Shown here: piece by piece, positions 1-7,143 of the stretch
Layout: every line of letters begins with the position of its first letter
How positions within the stretch are numbered: position 1 is the stretch's first letter
Notes under the pieces: model-generated
The model's input: the letters and a program-made list of their open reading frames with translations, nothing else
Told to the model about the DNA's origin: nothing
Databases searched by the model: none
Position numbers and translations under genes: made by a program
Assembly: GCF_900070325.1 (NCBI RefSeq)
Contig: NZ_LN879430.1
Coordinates: 705,001-769,000, forward strand
Source: Herbinix luporum
GTDB lineage: Bacteria > Bacillota > Clostridia > Lachnospirales > Lachnospiraceae
DNA length: 64,000 nt
Reading direction: 5' to 3'

Positions 1-635
<635 letters not shown>

Positions 636-700
636 TAAATAGGTTTTTACAGAGTGGATGAAATCATTTTTATGTGTAGTATTTTGTCAATAAAATGATG

Positions 701-731
701 ACAGAAAACCTTAAAAGTTTTCTGTTTTTTT
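701..731 (+). terminator. Rho-independent terminator of the rRNA operon
   Basis: A 9-bp perfect stem (ACAGAAAAC / GTTTTCTGT) with a 7-base loop is followed by a run of seven T. It sits about 65 bases after the 23S 3' end and plausibly ends the rrn transcript. Confidence 0.8.
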
Positions 732-796
732 GTATACTAAATTTGTCAAACTTCTTTTTACTTATACACTGTAAAGCAAATTTAAGAGGAAATACC

Positions 797-1264
797 ATGG
801 ATAAAAAAAGCAAATTTGAAAAGTATTTTAAAATAATAAAACCATACTATAAAATAATAGATGGTTTTTCATTAAAGTTTATTCCCATGTTTTTAGTTTT
901 ATCTTTTTTAGCAAATATAATTATCAAGATACTTTTACAAAAAAATTACACTTCTAAAATTACTGATTTGATTATAATGGTGATTGCTATTCTTATAAGT
1001 CTCCTATGGACAAGTCTAGTGTTAAGAACTAATTATTCAATATTTGACAGGCCCTTAACAAGATATATAAAAAAACAGGCATTAACACTTAGGGGTGTTG
1101 CAATAATTATATTTTGTTTAATTAAACTTATAGGTTTAGGAAGGAGATTTACTAACTTAATTATTGTAGAGATCATATTTTTCTTTTGTATCCTTGTACT
1201 GGCAATATCATTTATTATTATAGCTTCAATAAAAACAAGAAGACCCATACGAGAGAGGATATAA
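797..1264 (+). CDS. small hypothetical integral membrane protein (155 aa)
   Basis: I do not recognise a family. The protein has a basic N-terminus (MDKKSKFEKYFK) and about four hydrophobic segments, near residues 28-46, 55-75, 98-115 and 122-142. It ends in a positively charged tail (KTRRPIRERI). I chose the ATG at 797 because AAGAGGA lies at 784-790, 6 bases upstream. The longer reading frame from 695 would start inside the rRNA terminator hairpin. It stands alone between two terminators, so it is probably monocistronic. Hydrophobicity and codon use look like a real gene, but no function can be assigned. Confidence 0.7.
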   Translation: MDKKSKFEKYFKIIKPYYKIIDGFSLKFIPMFLVLSFLANIIIKILLQKNYTSKITDLIIMVIAILISLLWTSLVLRTNYSIFDRPLTRYIKKQALTLRGVAIIIFCLIKLIGLGRRFTNLIIVEIIFFFCILVLAISFIIIASIKTRRPIRERI

Positions 1265-1332
1265 TCGCAGTTTAACTGTATTTACATATATATATACCGG
1301 TTTTAGACCTATTACATAGGTAAACTATAAAA

Positions 1333-1366
1333 AGGAGCTGTCTTAAACAGCTCCTAATTTATTTTG
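1333..1366. terminator. bidirectional Rho-independent terminator
   Basis: A 9-bp stem (AGGAGCTGT / ACAGCTCCT, 5-base loop) has a T-rich tail on the plus side (AATTTATTTT) and TTTTTATAG on the minus side. It can end both the membrane-protein gene at 797-1264 and the leftward RiPP locus. Confidence 0.8.
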
Positions 1367-1383
1367 TCTAATTTATTTCGATA

Positions 1384-1548
1384 TTAACCCATATATCTAT
1401 TTGCTTTGTCTAGTATTATTTTATTATAAGCTATCACTTCTGCTAATAGCTTTTTAAGAGTTGCTATATCATCAGGTTCATTATTGATTCTTTCAATAAC
1501 TTGGTTATATTCATCATTAAATAACTCAAGTAATTTTTCATTTCTCAT
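1384..1548 (-). CDS. 54-aa hypothetical protein downstream of the RiPP precursor
   Basis: This short gene is read leftward from ATG at 1548 with a good ribosome site (GGGAGTG) just upstream. The product is 54 aa, charged and predicted helical (starts MRNEKLLELFNDEY, ends KANRYMG), with no signal peptide or membrane segment. It begins 29 bases after the stop of the Cys-rich precursor and is followed by a terminator, so the two are probably co-transcribed. I do not recognise it. By position it could be an accessory, immunity or chaperone-like component, but nothing in the sequence proves a role. Confidence 0.6.
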   Translation of the reverse strand: MRNEKLLELFNDEYNQVIERINNEPDDIATLKKLLAEVIAYNKIILDKANRYMG

Positions 1549-1577
1549 TTTGTCACTCCCTAAAAAGTTTGATGGAT

Positions 1578-1745
1578 TTAATCAGTTACATAACTAGTTC
1601 CAGCAGCACTTGAAGATGCGGTAGCACTTGAATAAAAAGCTGCTACTGAAAAAGCTAGACCTCCGGTTGCACTACATCCTGCTAAGCAACCTGAAAGACA
1701 GAGGGTTGCACATATTGTTGTACATAAAACACCATTACAAGCCAT
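1578..1745 (-). CDS. Cys-rich sactipeptide/ranthipeptide-like RiPP precursor
   Basis: A 55-aa peptide read leftward, too short for routine gene callers. The ribosome site is near perfect (AAGGAGGTGAG, 3 bases before ATG), so the start is secure. Six cysteines are at residues 3, 8, 12, 16, 20 and 24, spaced C-X4-C-X3-C-X3-C-X3-C-X3-C. A Gly-Gly and then a long Ala/Ser/Thr/Phe/Tyr-rich tail without cysteine follow (ending GTSYVTD). This resembles hairpin sactipeptides such as thurincin H, where N-terminal CX2-3C cysteines form thioethers to alpha carbons of a Ser/Thr/Ala-rich C-terminal half. The leader would be only Met-Ala, shorter than the 8-9 residue leaders of subtilosin A or thurincin H. 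The neighbours (ABC exporter, SPASM protein) support a modified, exported peptide. The maturase appears broken, so the product may be unmodified today. Confidence 0.75.
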   Translation of the reverse strand: MACNGVLCTTICATLCLSGCLAGCSATGGLAFSVAAFYSSATASSSAAGTSYVTD

Positions 1746-1869
1746 ATTCTCACCTCCTTAGAGATAAATTTTCTGTTAACTTAAAAATGAAAATGAGACC
1801 TGAAACACTTCTGGTATAATGGAAATTGCCAAATCACCATTACCTCCCAGAAAGGAGTGCTTAGGTCTC

Positions 1870-2412
1870 ATGGCTATTATACCATTAAATGTCGTATGTC
1901 CAAGATGTTTTTCAAAAAATCTTTACCGTTTTGGCAAGGATAATGAGGGATTTCAAAAATATCAGTGTAAACAATGTAAACGTCAGTTTGCACCTGATAA
2001 CCCTTCCTTCAATATGCGTTCCAGACGTCAAAGGAAATACCCTGATTGCCCCGCTTGTGGTAAATCAACTTTTCTTCATCATGACTATACTTATTACTCA
2101 AACTTCCGTTGCTCTGATAAAAAATGCAATCATTCTTTTAAAGTTCCTAAGCTGATTAATGTAAAGCTTCCTTCTTCTGAATTTAAGCCTCAAAATTTTT
2201 CTTTTAAGGGTATGCGACATCCACTCTTTATTGTACTTTGTGCCTTGAATTACTATTTTTGTGATAACTCAACTACTCGTAAAGTTGCCCAAACCTTATA
2301 TATGGTTCATCAGGTTAAAGTTTCTCATGTCACCATTTCTAAATGGGTTAAGCGATTTGCACCTATATTTAAGATGATTGCTGAAAGCCATTTTCTCACC
2401 TCCATTAGTTAA
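1870..2412 (+). pseudogene. truncated DDE-type IS transposase (N-terminal fragment)
   Basis: The reading frame starts at ATG 1870 behind AAAGGAGTG (1852-1860). It encodes two zinc-ribbon-like CXXC pairs (CPRC...CKQC and CPAC...CSDKKC), then a helical region ending in a helix-turn-helix-like stretch (VSHVTISKWVKRF). This looks like the N-terminus of an IS transposase. The catalytic DDE domain is missing: homology stops near 2385, and the last codons (from about AESHFLTSIS) come from neighbouring DNA. The exact IS family is unclear. Its left flank at about 1790-1870 has short inverted AGGTCTCA/TGAGACCT matches that could be the IS end. It lies opposite to, and interrupts, the leftward RiPP locus. 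Confidence 0.75.
2386..2403 (-). pseudogene. remnant 5' end of a second RiPP precursor gene
   Basis: On the minus strand GGAGGTGAGAAAATGGCT repeats the ribosome site, spacing and first two codons (Met-Ala) of the intact precursor at 1745 (GGAGGTGAGAATATGGCT): 17 of 18 bases match. Directly after ATGGCT the sequence becomes antisense transposase. I infer that a second precursor copy stood here, 37 bases after the permease stop, and that its body was lost when the IS inserted and was itself deleted. Confidence 0.65.
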
Positions 2413-2427
2413 TTATTCTATCATTAT

Positions 2428-3144
2428 TTATATATTAGTTATTTGTGATTTGCTTGTTTTTTTTACTAATATATAAGTAATTGTATTTATTACAACAGCT
2501 ACAACTATTACTATAGCAATTGCTAAAGCTGTAGGTGTTCTTTCAATATATTTTATTGCCACATTCCACCCTCCAATAGTGAATGCTATAGGAAAAATCA
2601 TACCAAATATCTGAGGATTTTTTATTACCCAGTATGTATATCCCAATAAAGATAAAAAACCAAATGCCAAGAAGGGCATAATAATAAATGCGGTTAAAAA
2701 GATTTCAAAGTTTATAATTACCGAGTATTCATACATGATATAGATGTAAAAATAATAAATTACAGTAGTAGTAATAAAAACAATATATGTCACGAAATAA
2801 GTTATAAACATTTTACCTATCCATAAAGTTATTTGATCCATTCCTGTTGCTAATAAAACATGTACTGCACTATCTAGTCTTTCCTCATACATTAACCTTG
2901 AGAGTAGGGTTGATCCTAAAAATGGTATACACATTATAGAGATATAGATAATAGAATAACCCAATAGGATTTCTTTGGATGCCTTAGGTAAATCGTTATT
3001 AGTTAATAATTGATTAGCCGCCATGATTTGCATAACCAAAACGAAAATAATAGTTCCGATAATATAAATAAGCGAACTACGTTTAATCTCAATGGCTTCT
3101 TTCCAAATAACGGCTTTTGTTTGGAAATTGCATATTTTGCTCAT
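2428..3144 (-). CDS. ABC-2 type transporter permease of the RiPP locus
   Basis: A 238-aa integral membrane protein with about six hydrophobic segments, near residues 25-45, 65-85, 110-135, 145-170, 175-195 and 205-228. It is typical of the single-domain ABC-2 permeases that dimerise for peptide or antibiotic export. Its start (MSKICNFQTK) overlaps the last codon of the upstream ATPase by 4 bases, so translation is coupled. It has no peptidase domain, so any leader removal would be done elsewhere, or is not needed given the two-residue leader of the precursor. Export or self-immunity for the Cys-rich peptide is inferred from position. Confidence 0.8.
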   Translation of the reverse strand: MSKICNFQTKAVIWKEAIEIKRSSLIYIIGTIIFVLVMQIMAANQLLTNNDLPKASKEILLGYSIIYISIMCIPFLGSTLLSRLMYEERLDSAVHVLLATGMDQITLWIGKMFITYFVTYIVFITTTVIYYFYIYIMYEYSVIINFEIFLTAFIIMPFLAFGFLSLLGYTYWVIKNPQIFGMIFPIAFTIGGWNVAIKYIERTPTALAIAIVIVVAVVINTITYILVKKTSKSQITNI

Positions 3145-4052
3145 TTATCGTTTCCCCCAATCTTATGTAAGTATATGTCCTCCAAGCTCTTCTTATCGAA
3201 ATATATTTCTTTAATAAATTGTTGTTGATTAATAAGATCTAAAGCAAGTTTATTTATCATTGCAGGGGTATGATGTGATACTTCTATTAATGAGGTATTG
3301 ATAATATGTAAATTATTATATTGATCTTTAATATCTTTTAGTATCTTATCTTCAAGCGGATAATATAAAGATATAAAAATATTCGGAAGCTCATCTTGAA
3401 TAGAAATACTGGCTTTATCGCTGTACTCTACTATTTTTCCTTTATCAATAATAGCAATTTTATTGCATAATGCATCGACATCTGCCATGTCATGACTAGT
3501 GAAGAGAATTGCTCTTTCCTTTTCCTTTACCCATTCCTTTAAGAAGTTAATAAGATCATGATGAGATTTTGTATCTATACCATCGAATGGTTCATCCAAA
3601 ATCAGCAATGTAGGGTCATGCAATACAGCTAATATAATAGAAAGGCGCTTAGCCATCCCTTTAGAAAAGTTCTTAACTATTTTATCTCTTACGTCTAGTA
3701 AATTAACCTGATCTAAAAGATTTAATATCATATTTTTATATACGTTTTCATTATATCCAGCTAACTTTGCAGCGAACTCAAGATTTTCCCAAGCAGTAAG
3801 TCGTTTGTAAAGACCTAACCCTTCAAAAACAACTCCTATATTTTGCTTTTGTCCTTCTCTTGAATATATAGTAATTTCTCCATCATCTTTCTTAATAAGA
3901 TCACATATAATTTTTATTGTTGTTGTTTTACCAGATCCATTAGGACCAATATAACCTAATACGTCACCGCGTTGAAGTTGAAAACTGATATCATTTAATA
4001 CAATTTGTTTCCCATACTTTTTTTTAAGATTTCTAACCTGTAATATGTTCAT
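3141..4052 (-). CDS. ABC transporter ATP-binding protein of the RiPP locus
   Basis: This is the nucleotide-binding subunit paired with the permease that follows it. It shows Walker A (GPNGSGKTTTIK), a degenerate signature (NFSKGMAKRLSI instead of LSGGQ), Walker B (LLILDEPFDGID) and the switch histidine (TSHDMADVD), then a C-terminal region of about 90 aa typical of bacteriocin/antibiotic exporters. I place the start at ATG 4052 (MNILQVRNLKKKYG), where the family normally begins. An in-frame TTG at 4097 would add 15 residues. An AAAGGAG at 4085-4091 precedes a 10-codon mini-ORF (4049-4081) whose TGA overlaps this ATG, suggesting translational coupling. Confidence 0.88.
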   Translation of the reverse strand: MNILQVRNLKKKYGKQIVLNDISFQLQRGDVLGYIGPNGSGKTTTIKIICDLIKKDDGEITIYSREGQKQNIGVVFEGLGLYKRLTAWENLEFAAKLAGYNENVYKNMILNLLDQVNLLDVRDKIVKNFSKGMAKRLSIILAVLHDPTLLILDEPFDGIDTKSHHDLINFLKEWVKEKERAILFTSHDMADVDALCNKIAIIDKGKIVEYSDKASISIQDELPNIFISLYYPLEDKILKDIKDQYNNLHIINTSLIEVSHHTPAMINKLALDLINQQQFIKEIYFDKKSLEDIYLHKIGGNDK

Positions 4053-4098
4053 ATCTTTATGTATGATAGTAATAAAATCATACTCTCCTTTCTCCAAA

Positions 4099-4809
4099 TT
4101 AGTCGTCCCATTTACCGGTTGATGGATTGTAATTGCATAATAGTTTGTCGCTGAGTTTATTATTATCTACAGCCAACTCAAGAATTGAGCAATCTTCGCA
4201 GATATATTTATATTCACAGGATTTACATTTGCTAACATGATTTTTTGTTTTTCGCCATAATTCATCTATTTTTCCATTACGAAATGGCGTTTTCCATCCC
4301 TCTTTATAGGTACCTATTATTCTATTTGACACTGGGCATACAGAAATATCACCATTTGGAGTAAAGGTTAATTTACCAAATAAGCAACTATTATATTTTG
4401 TATTTCTAAAGTATTTGTCTGCATTAAAATCTAATTTTTTTTCAATAGATTTACAATAATATTGATTAATTTGATTATTAATAAGCTTATAACTTTCAGC
4501 AATCTCTATTTTGTTTGGTAGAATAGTATTATATTTATGTAAAAGTTTGTCGTTCTTTCTGTCAACCAAAACACATATTTCTAATGATATCCCAATATCT
4601 AGTATGTTTTTTATGTTTTTATACATCTTATTCTCTAAATTTTTTCCATTTTTATCACCATATATTTTTATATAATCTAATACTGTAATACATAAAGTTA
4701 TATCAAACTCATACACTTCATTTAATTTTTCCTGGTTAAGTTCATATTCATTTGTATTTATAACAAACCCATCTTTCAATAAATGAAATACAACTTTGTA
4801 TTTGTTCAA
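4099..4809 (-). CDS. radical SAM/SPASM maturase C-terminal fragment (lacks the SAM-cluster motif)
   Basis: The frame opens at a TTG (4809) and encodes 236 aa. The C-terminal 90 aa form a SPASM-type domain: C near 144 (NSCLFGKLTFTPNGD), C in ISVCPVS, then CKSCEYKYICEDC and a final cysteine in LLCNYN, enough ligands for auxiliary Fe-S clusters. The N-terminal part looks like the second half of a radical SAM barrel (GFVINTNEYEL resembles the strand-3 TNG region; GISLEICVLVDRKND resembles strand 5). The CX3CX2C motif that binds the SAM cluster and the GGEP region are absent. It overlaps the 83-aa ORF upstream in another frame. I read both as pieces of one peptide maturase that lost about 90 central residues and shifted frame. 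A naturally SAM-cluster-less pseudo-rSAM protein is the alternative. Confidence 0.7.
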   Translation of the reverse strand: MNKYKVVFHLLKDGFVINTNEYELNQEKLNEVYEFDITLCITVLDYIKIYGDKNGKNLENKMYKNIKNILDIGISLEICVLVDRKNDKLLHKYNTILPNKIEIAESYKLINNQINQYYCKSIEKKLDFNADKYFRNTKYNSCLFGKLTFTPNGDISVCPVSNRIIGTYKEGWKTPFRNGKIDELWRKTKNHVSKCKSCEYKYICEDCSILELAVDNNKLSDKLLCNYNPSTGKWDD

Positions 4810-4999
4810 TTGGATATTTTGACATTAATTTTATTTTAATTTCTTCTGTATTATACTGTGGATACATTTCTACAATATCTTCCATTATATTATTTATTGG
4901 AATTATTGTTCCTGTAATACCATCAAAATAGTATTTACTACCATTTTCAGTTGTAAAATCTAATACATATTTCTTTTTATTATTAACAATAACTGCCAT
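4748..4999 (-). CDS. N-terminal recognition-like fragment of the RiPP maturase (83 aa)
   Basis: This 83-aa frame starts at ATG 4999, with AGGAG touching the start codon. It has a small beta-rich part (KKYVLDFTTENGSKYYFDGITG), then a helical part (NTEEIKIKLMSKYPIEQIQ). That is the layout of the PqqD-like RiPP recognition region found at the N-terminus of peptide-maturing radical SAM enzymes. It ends at a stop inside the overlap with the 236-aa SPASM frame. A -1 change near the GAAAGATGGG stretch (about 4757-4777) would join them, but the SAM-binding core would still be missing. A stand-alone recognition protein is possible; a fragment is more likely. Confidence 0.55.
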   Translation of the reverse strand: MAVIVNNKKKYVLDFTTENGSKYYFDGITGTIIPINNIMEDIVEMYPQYNTEEIKIKLMSKYPIEQIQSCISFIERWVCYKYK

Positions 5000-5542
5000 C
5001 TCCTATTGTAATGATTTGTAATCTAGGTGCACCATTACTTATATCTAGTTAAATATTATCATAAAAAACATTATAATAACATGACGTAATTGGAAAAAAA
5101 ATGGCAAAACTTCCAATAACAGTTATAAACAACTCTATTTTTCTTTGAAACATTATGTTTATATATGGAAGATAGTTTATACGGAAATATTAAGGCTATA
5201 CCTGGTAAAGAAGTTGATAAGTAATCTAGGGACGAGCGGATCTCTGTAGATTATATAAAGAAAAGTGAGGCTCTGTTAGAGAATGTTACAATAAGATATT
5301 ACTTTACAAAGTTATACATGGGATAAGAGTACTCATATATCTTAGATGATTTAGTATTTGGGATAGTACTGTAAGTTTAAAAATTGATGGTAATATGAGG
5401 AAATAGTAGAGCAGGGATGATTATCATTTTATTTATGTTTTACTATTTTATAAATTATTAAAGCTCTTGACTTAAAATAGCAATATAAGGTAAAATCAAC
5501 TAAGGTTTGCTACTAACATAGTATTTTATAAGGAGTTATAAT
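5000..5542. other. intergenic region with decayed coding remnants
   Basis: This 540-base stretch has no intact gene. It must hold the promoter of the leftward RiPP locus; a minus-strand TATAAT lies at 5070-5075. On the plus strand a 19-codon frame starts at 5166 (MEDSLYGNIKAIPGKEVDK). It is followed by a frame with stops that still reads like protein (RDERISVDYIKKSEALLENV), so old coding remnants are likely. They are too decayed to name. Confidence 0.4.
5467..5496 (+). promoter_or_regulatory. candidate sigma-A promoter of the DUF6054-like gene
   Basis: TTGACT (5467-5472) and TAAAAT (5491-5496) are separated by 18 bases. They lie about 45 bases before the ribosome site of the gene starting at 5543. 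Confidence 0.5.
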
Positions 5543-5887
5543 ATGGCAAAGTATGAAAAAAGATTAAGAGGAAATTTTGATGAATTACTTGGTTGGATAC
5601 ACAAAGATATTTCAAATGGCAGTATTTCTGTAAGTTATGAAGATGGAAGTACCATATCTATTAATGATACTAAAATGGCTGTAAGGGTTTATGAAAGATA
5701 TAGTATGACCGGTGGTAATCGTGTTAGTATGAACGTTACCGTATTAGGTGTGGGTAATGAGCTTTTTGTCTCAGCCATTACCTCAGGAGGTAGCCAAGCT
5801 GTATTTTTTAAATTCAATACCTTTGGTGAAGAATCATTTTTAGATTTATTTATCGACTCTATAGAAAGTTATATAAATAGAAAATAA
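5543..5887 (+). CDS. DUF6054-like conserved small protein (114 aa)
   Basis: The start at 5543 is well supported by AAGGAG 8 bases upstream. The protein is soluble, beta-rich, and has no signal peptide, cysteines or catalytic motif. The pattern (MAKYEKRLRGNFDELL at the start; AVRVYERYSMTGGNRV and FVSAITSGGSQAVFFKFNTFGEE in the middle) fits my memory of the DUF6054 family of Firmicutes. That is recall, not a search. Function is unknown. It has its own candidate promoter and no obvious operon partner. Confidence 0.75.
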   Translation: MAKYEKRLRGNFDELLGWIHKDISNGSISVSYEDGSTISINDTKMAVRVYERYSMTGGNRVSMNVTVLGVGNELFVSAITSGGSQAVFFKFNTFGEESFLDLFIDSIESYINRK

Positions 5888-5926
5888 TGAAATTATAAAA
5901 TTAGAGCTAAATTTTGTATTTGATTT

Positions 5927-6088
5927 ATGGAGGATGGAAAATTATATTATGAAAATGAGGATTATCAAGCAGCTTTAGAACATTTTATAATTATAAAAGA
6001 TAAAATGGGTTCAAATACAGATTTAGATTATTGGATTATTTTATGCTATAGAGCTTTAGGTATACCGGATGAGGCAGAAGTTTTTTAA
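5927..6088 (+). CDS. 53-aa TPR-like small protein or gene fragment
   Basis: A short frame starting at ATG 5927 (MEDGKLYYENEDYQAALEHF) shows the A/B-helix pattern of a tetratricopeptide repeat (YYENEDYQAALEHF, then YWIILCYRALGIPDEA). Only about one and a half repeats remain before TAA. There is no clear ribosome site, although ATTTATGGAGG overlaps the start. It lies 39 bases after the DUF6054-like gene. I think it is more likely the remnant of a larger TPR protein than a working gene. Confidence 0.4.
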   Translation: MEDGKLYYENEDYQAALEHFIIIKDKMGSNTDLDYWIILCYRALGIPDEAEVF

Positions 6089-6170
6089 TGTTAGGAATGT
6101 TAGAGAGCAAAACATAAAAGAAAGCGGAAATCTATTATATAATTGCTAGTAGGAAAGAGGTGTTATAAAA

Positions 6171-6746
6171 ATGCCTTCCTCAATGATACATCTATTGGCG
6201 GCATATAAATATGATCCAAAATCATCAGTAGCTTTTTTTATTGGGAATATTGTCCCTGATATAATTAGTGAATGGAAAGAAAAAGATAGAAGTCATTTTA
6301 GAGATAGAAAAGACAGGCTTAATGCCTTAAAAGAATTGGCTAATACTATTAATATAAATAATGATTTTAATAGGGGAGTTTTGCTCCATCTATATTTAGA
6401 CTATAAGTGGGATACATATCCGATGAAGAAGTTTAAGGAAGGATTTGAGAAAGATACTTGGTTTAGGCCATATAGATATGAAATAAGTCTAGCCGGTGCA
6501 TGGTTATATCACAATAGAGATTGGAGTAAAGATTTGTGGGAAAAAATTATTTCATGTCCTATGACATCATATGAAAATAATTTTGGATATGAAAAAGAGG
6601 ATATATATAATTTTTTATCTAGAAGCTATAAATGGCATAGGGATAATAAAATTGGCCCTTCTTTATTTTTTACACCTGACTTTATTGAGGTTTTTACCGA
6701 TAATGTTGTTAATGAATTTAAAGATTGGTTAGATAATTTTAAATAA
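6171..6746 (+). CDS. zinc-dependent phospholipase C-like hypothetical protein (191 aa)
   Basis: The start is supported by AAAGAGG about 10 bases upstream. The N-terminus (MPSSMIHLLAAYKYDPKSSVAFFIGNIVPDI) and the later DFNRGVLLHLYLDYKWD and LAGAWLYHNRDWS stretches give the regularly placed His and Asp residues seen in the zinc-dependent phospholipase C-like superfamily of clostridia. A second, distant protein of this type is at 37772-38386. There is no signal peptide, so it would act in the cytosol. Substrate is unknown, and the family call is moderate because it rests on motif spacing. Confidence 0.65.
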   Translation: MPSSMIHLLAAYKYDPKSSVAFFIGNIVPDIISEWKEKDRSHFRDRKDRLNALKELANTININNDFNRGVLLHLYLDYKWDTYPMKKFKEGFEKDTWFRPYRYEISLAGAWLYHNRDWSKDLWEKIISCPMTSYENNFGYEKEDIYNFLSRSYKWHRDNKIGPSLFFTPDFIEVFTDNVVNEFKDWLDNFK

Positions 6747-6788
6747 GCCTTATTTATTAGCGGAATCATGTAAGTGGATTTGTAAGGT

Positions 6789-6837
6789 AAGCGTGTTTCT
6801 TTGATATAATCATAGAAACACGCTTATTATTTTTAAT
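6789..6837 (+). terminator. Rho-independent terminator
   Basis: A perfect 12-bp stem (AAGCGTGTTTCT / AGAAACACGCTT) with a 13-base loop is followed by ATTATTTTTAATA. It ends the transcript of the gene at 6171-6746. Confidence 0.85.
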
Positions 6838-6918
6838 AACTCCTGACTAAAATAAAAAAATAAAATTAATGCAATAAAACTGACAACTTGTGCATTAATA
6901 TAATGAACAGGAGGAAAG

Positions 6919-7068
6919 ATGATGTTATTTTTCGGCATAAGCACACCACATACCTATAATACAGAAGCTGAAATTTTAGATCAATATATTTATCGCATTT
7001 CCAAGGGGGATAGAAATTCCCTTGGTGTTTCGTTTGCTAAATATGTAAAAAGGCTCCTTCCAATCTAG
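6919..7068 (+). pseudogene. sigma-70-type factor N-terminal remnant (49 aa)
   Basis: A good ribosome site (AGGAGGAAAG) precedes ATG 6919. The frame reads EAEILDQYIYRISKGDRNSLG, which resembles the start of region 2 of ECF-type sigma factors, then departs and stops at 7066. The remaining sigma-factor regions are absent from this stretch, so I call it a truncated remnant. A genuine short peptide cannot be excluded because the translation signal is strong. Confidence 0.45.
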
Positions 7069-7143
7069 AATTATATATCAATTCTTGACTAGAAAGAGTC
7101 ACTTTTTACTTAAGACAAACCTCTATTAAACTACCATAATTTA

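Noticed and set aside
695..796. N-terminal extension of the membrane protein starting at 695
   Set aside because: It would begin inside the rRNA terminator hairpin and has no ribosome site; ATG 797 has one.
1628..1819. Plus-strand 63-aa frame
   Set aside because: It is antisense to the Cys-rich precursor, which has a far better ribosome site and clear composition.
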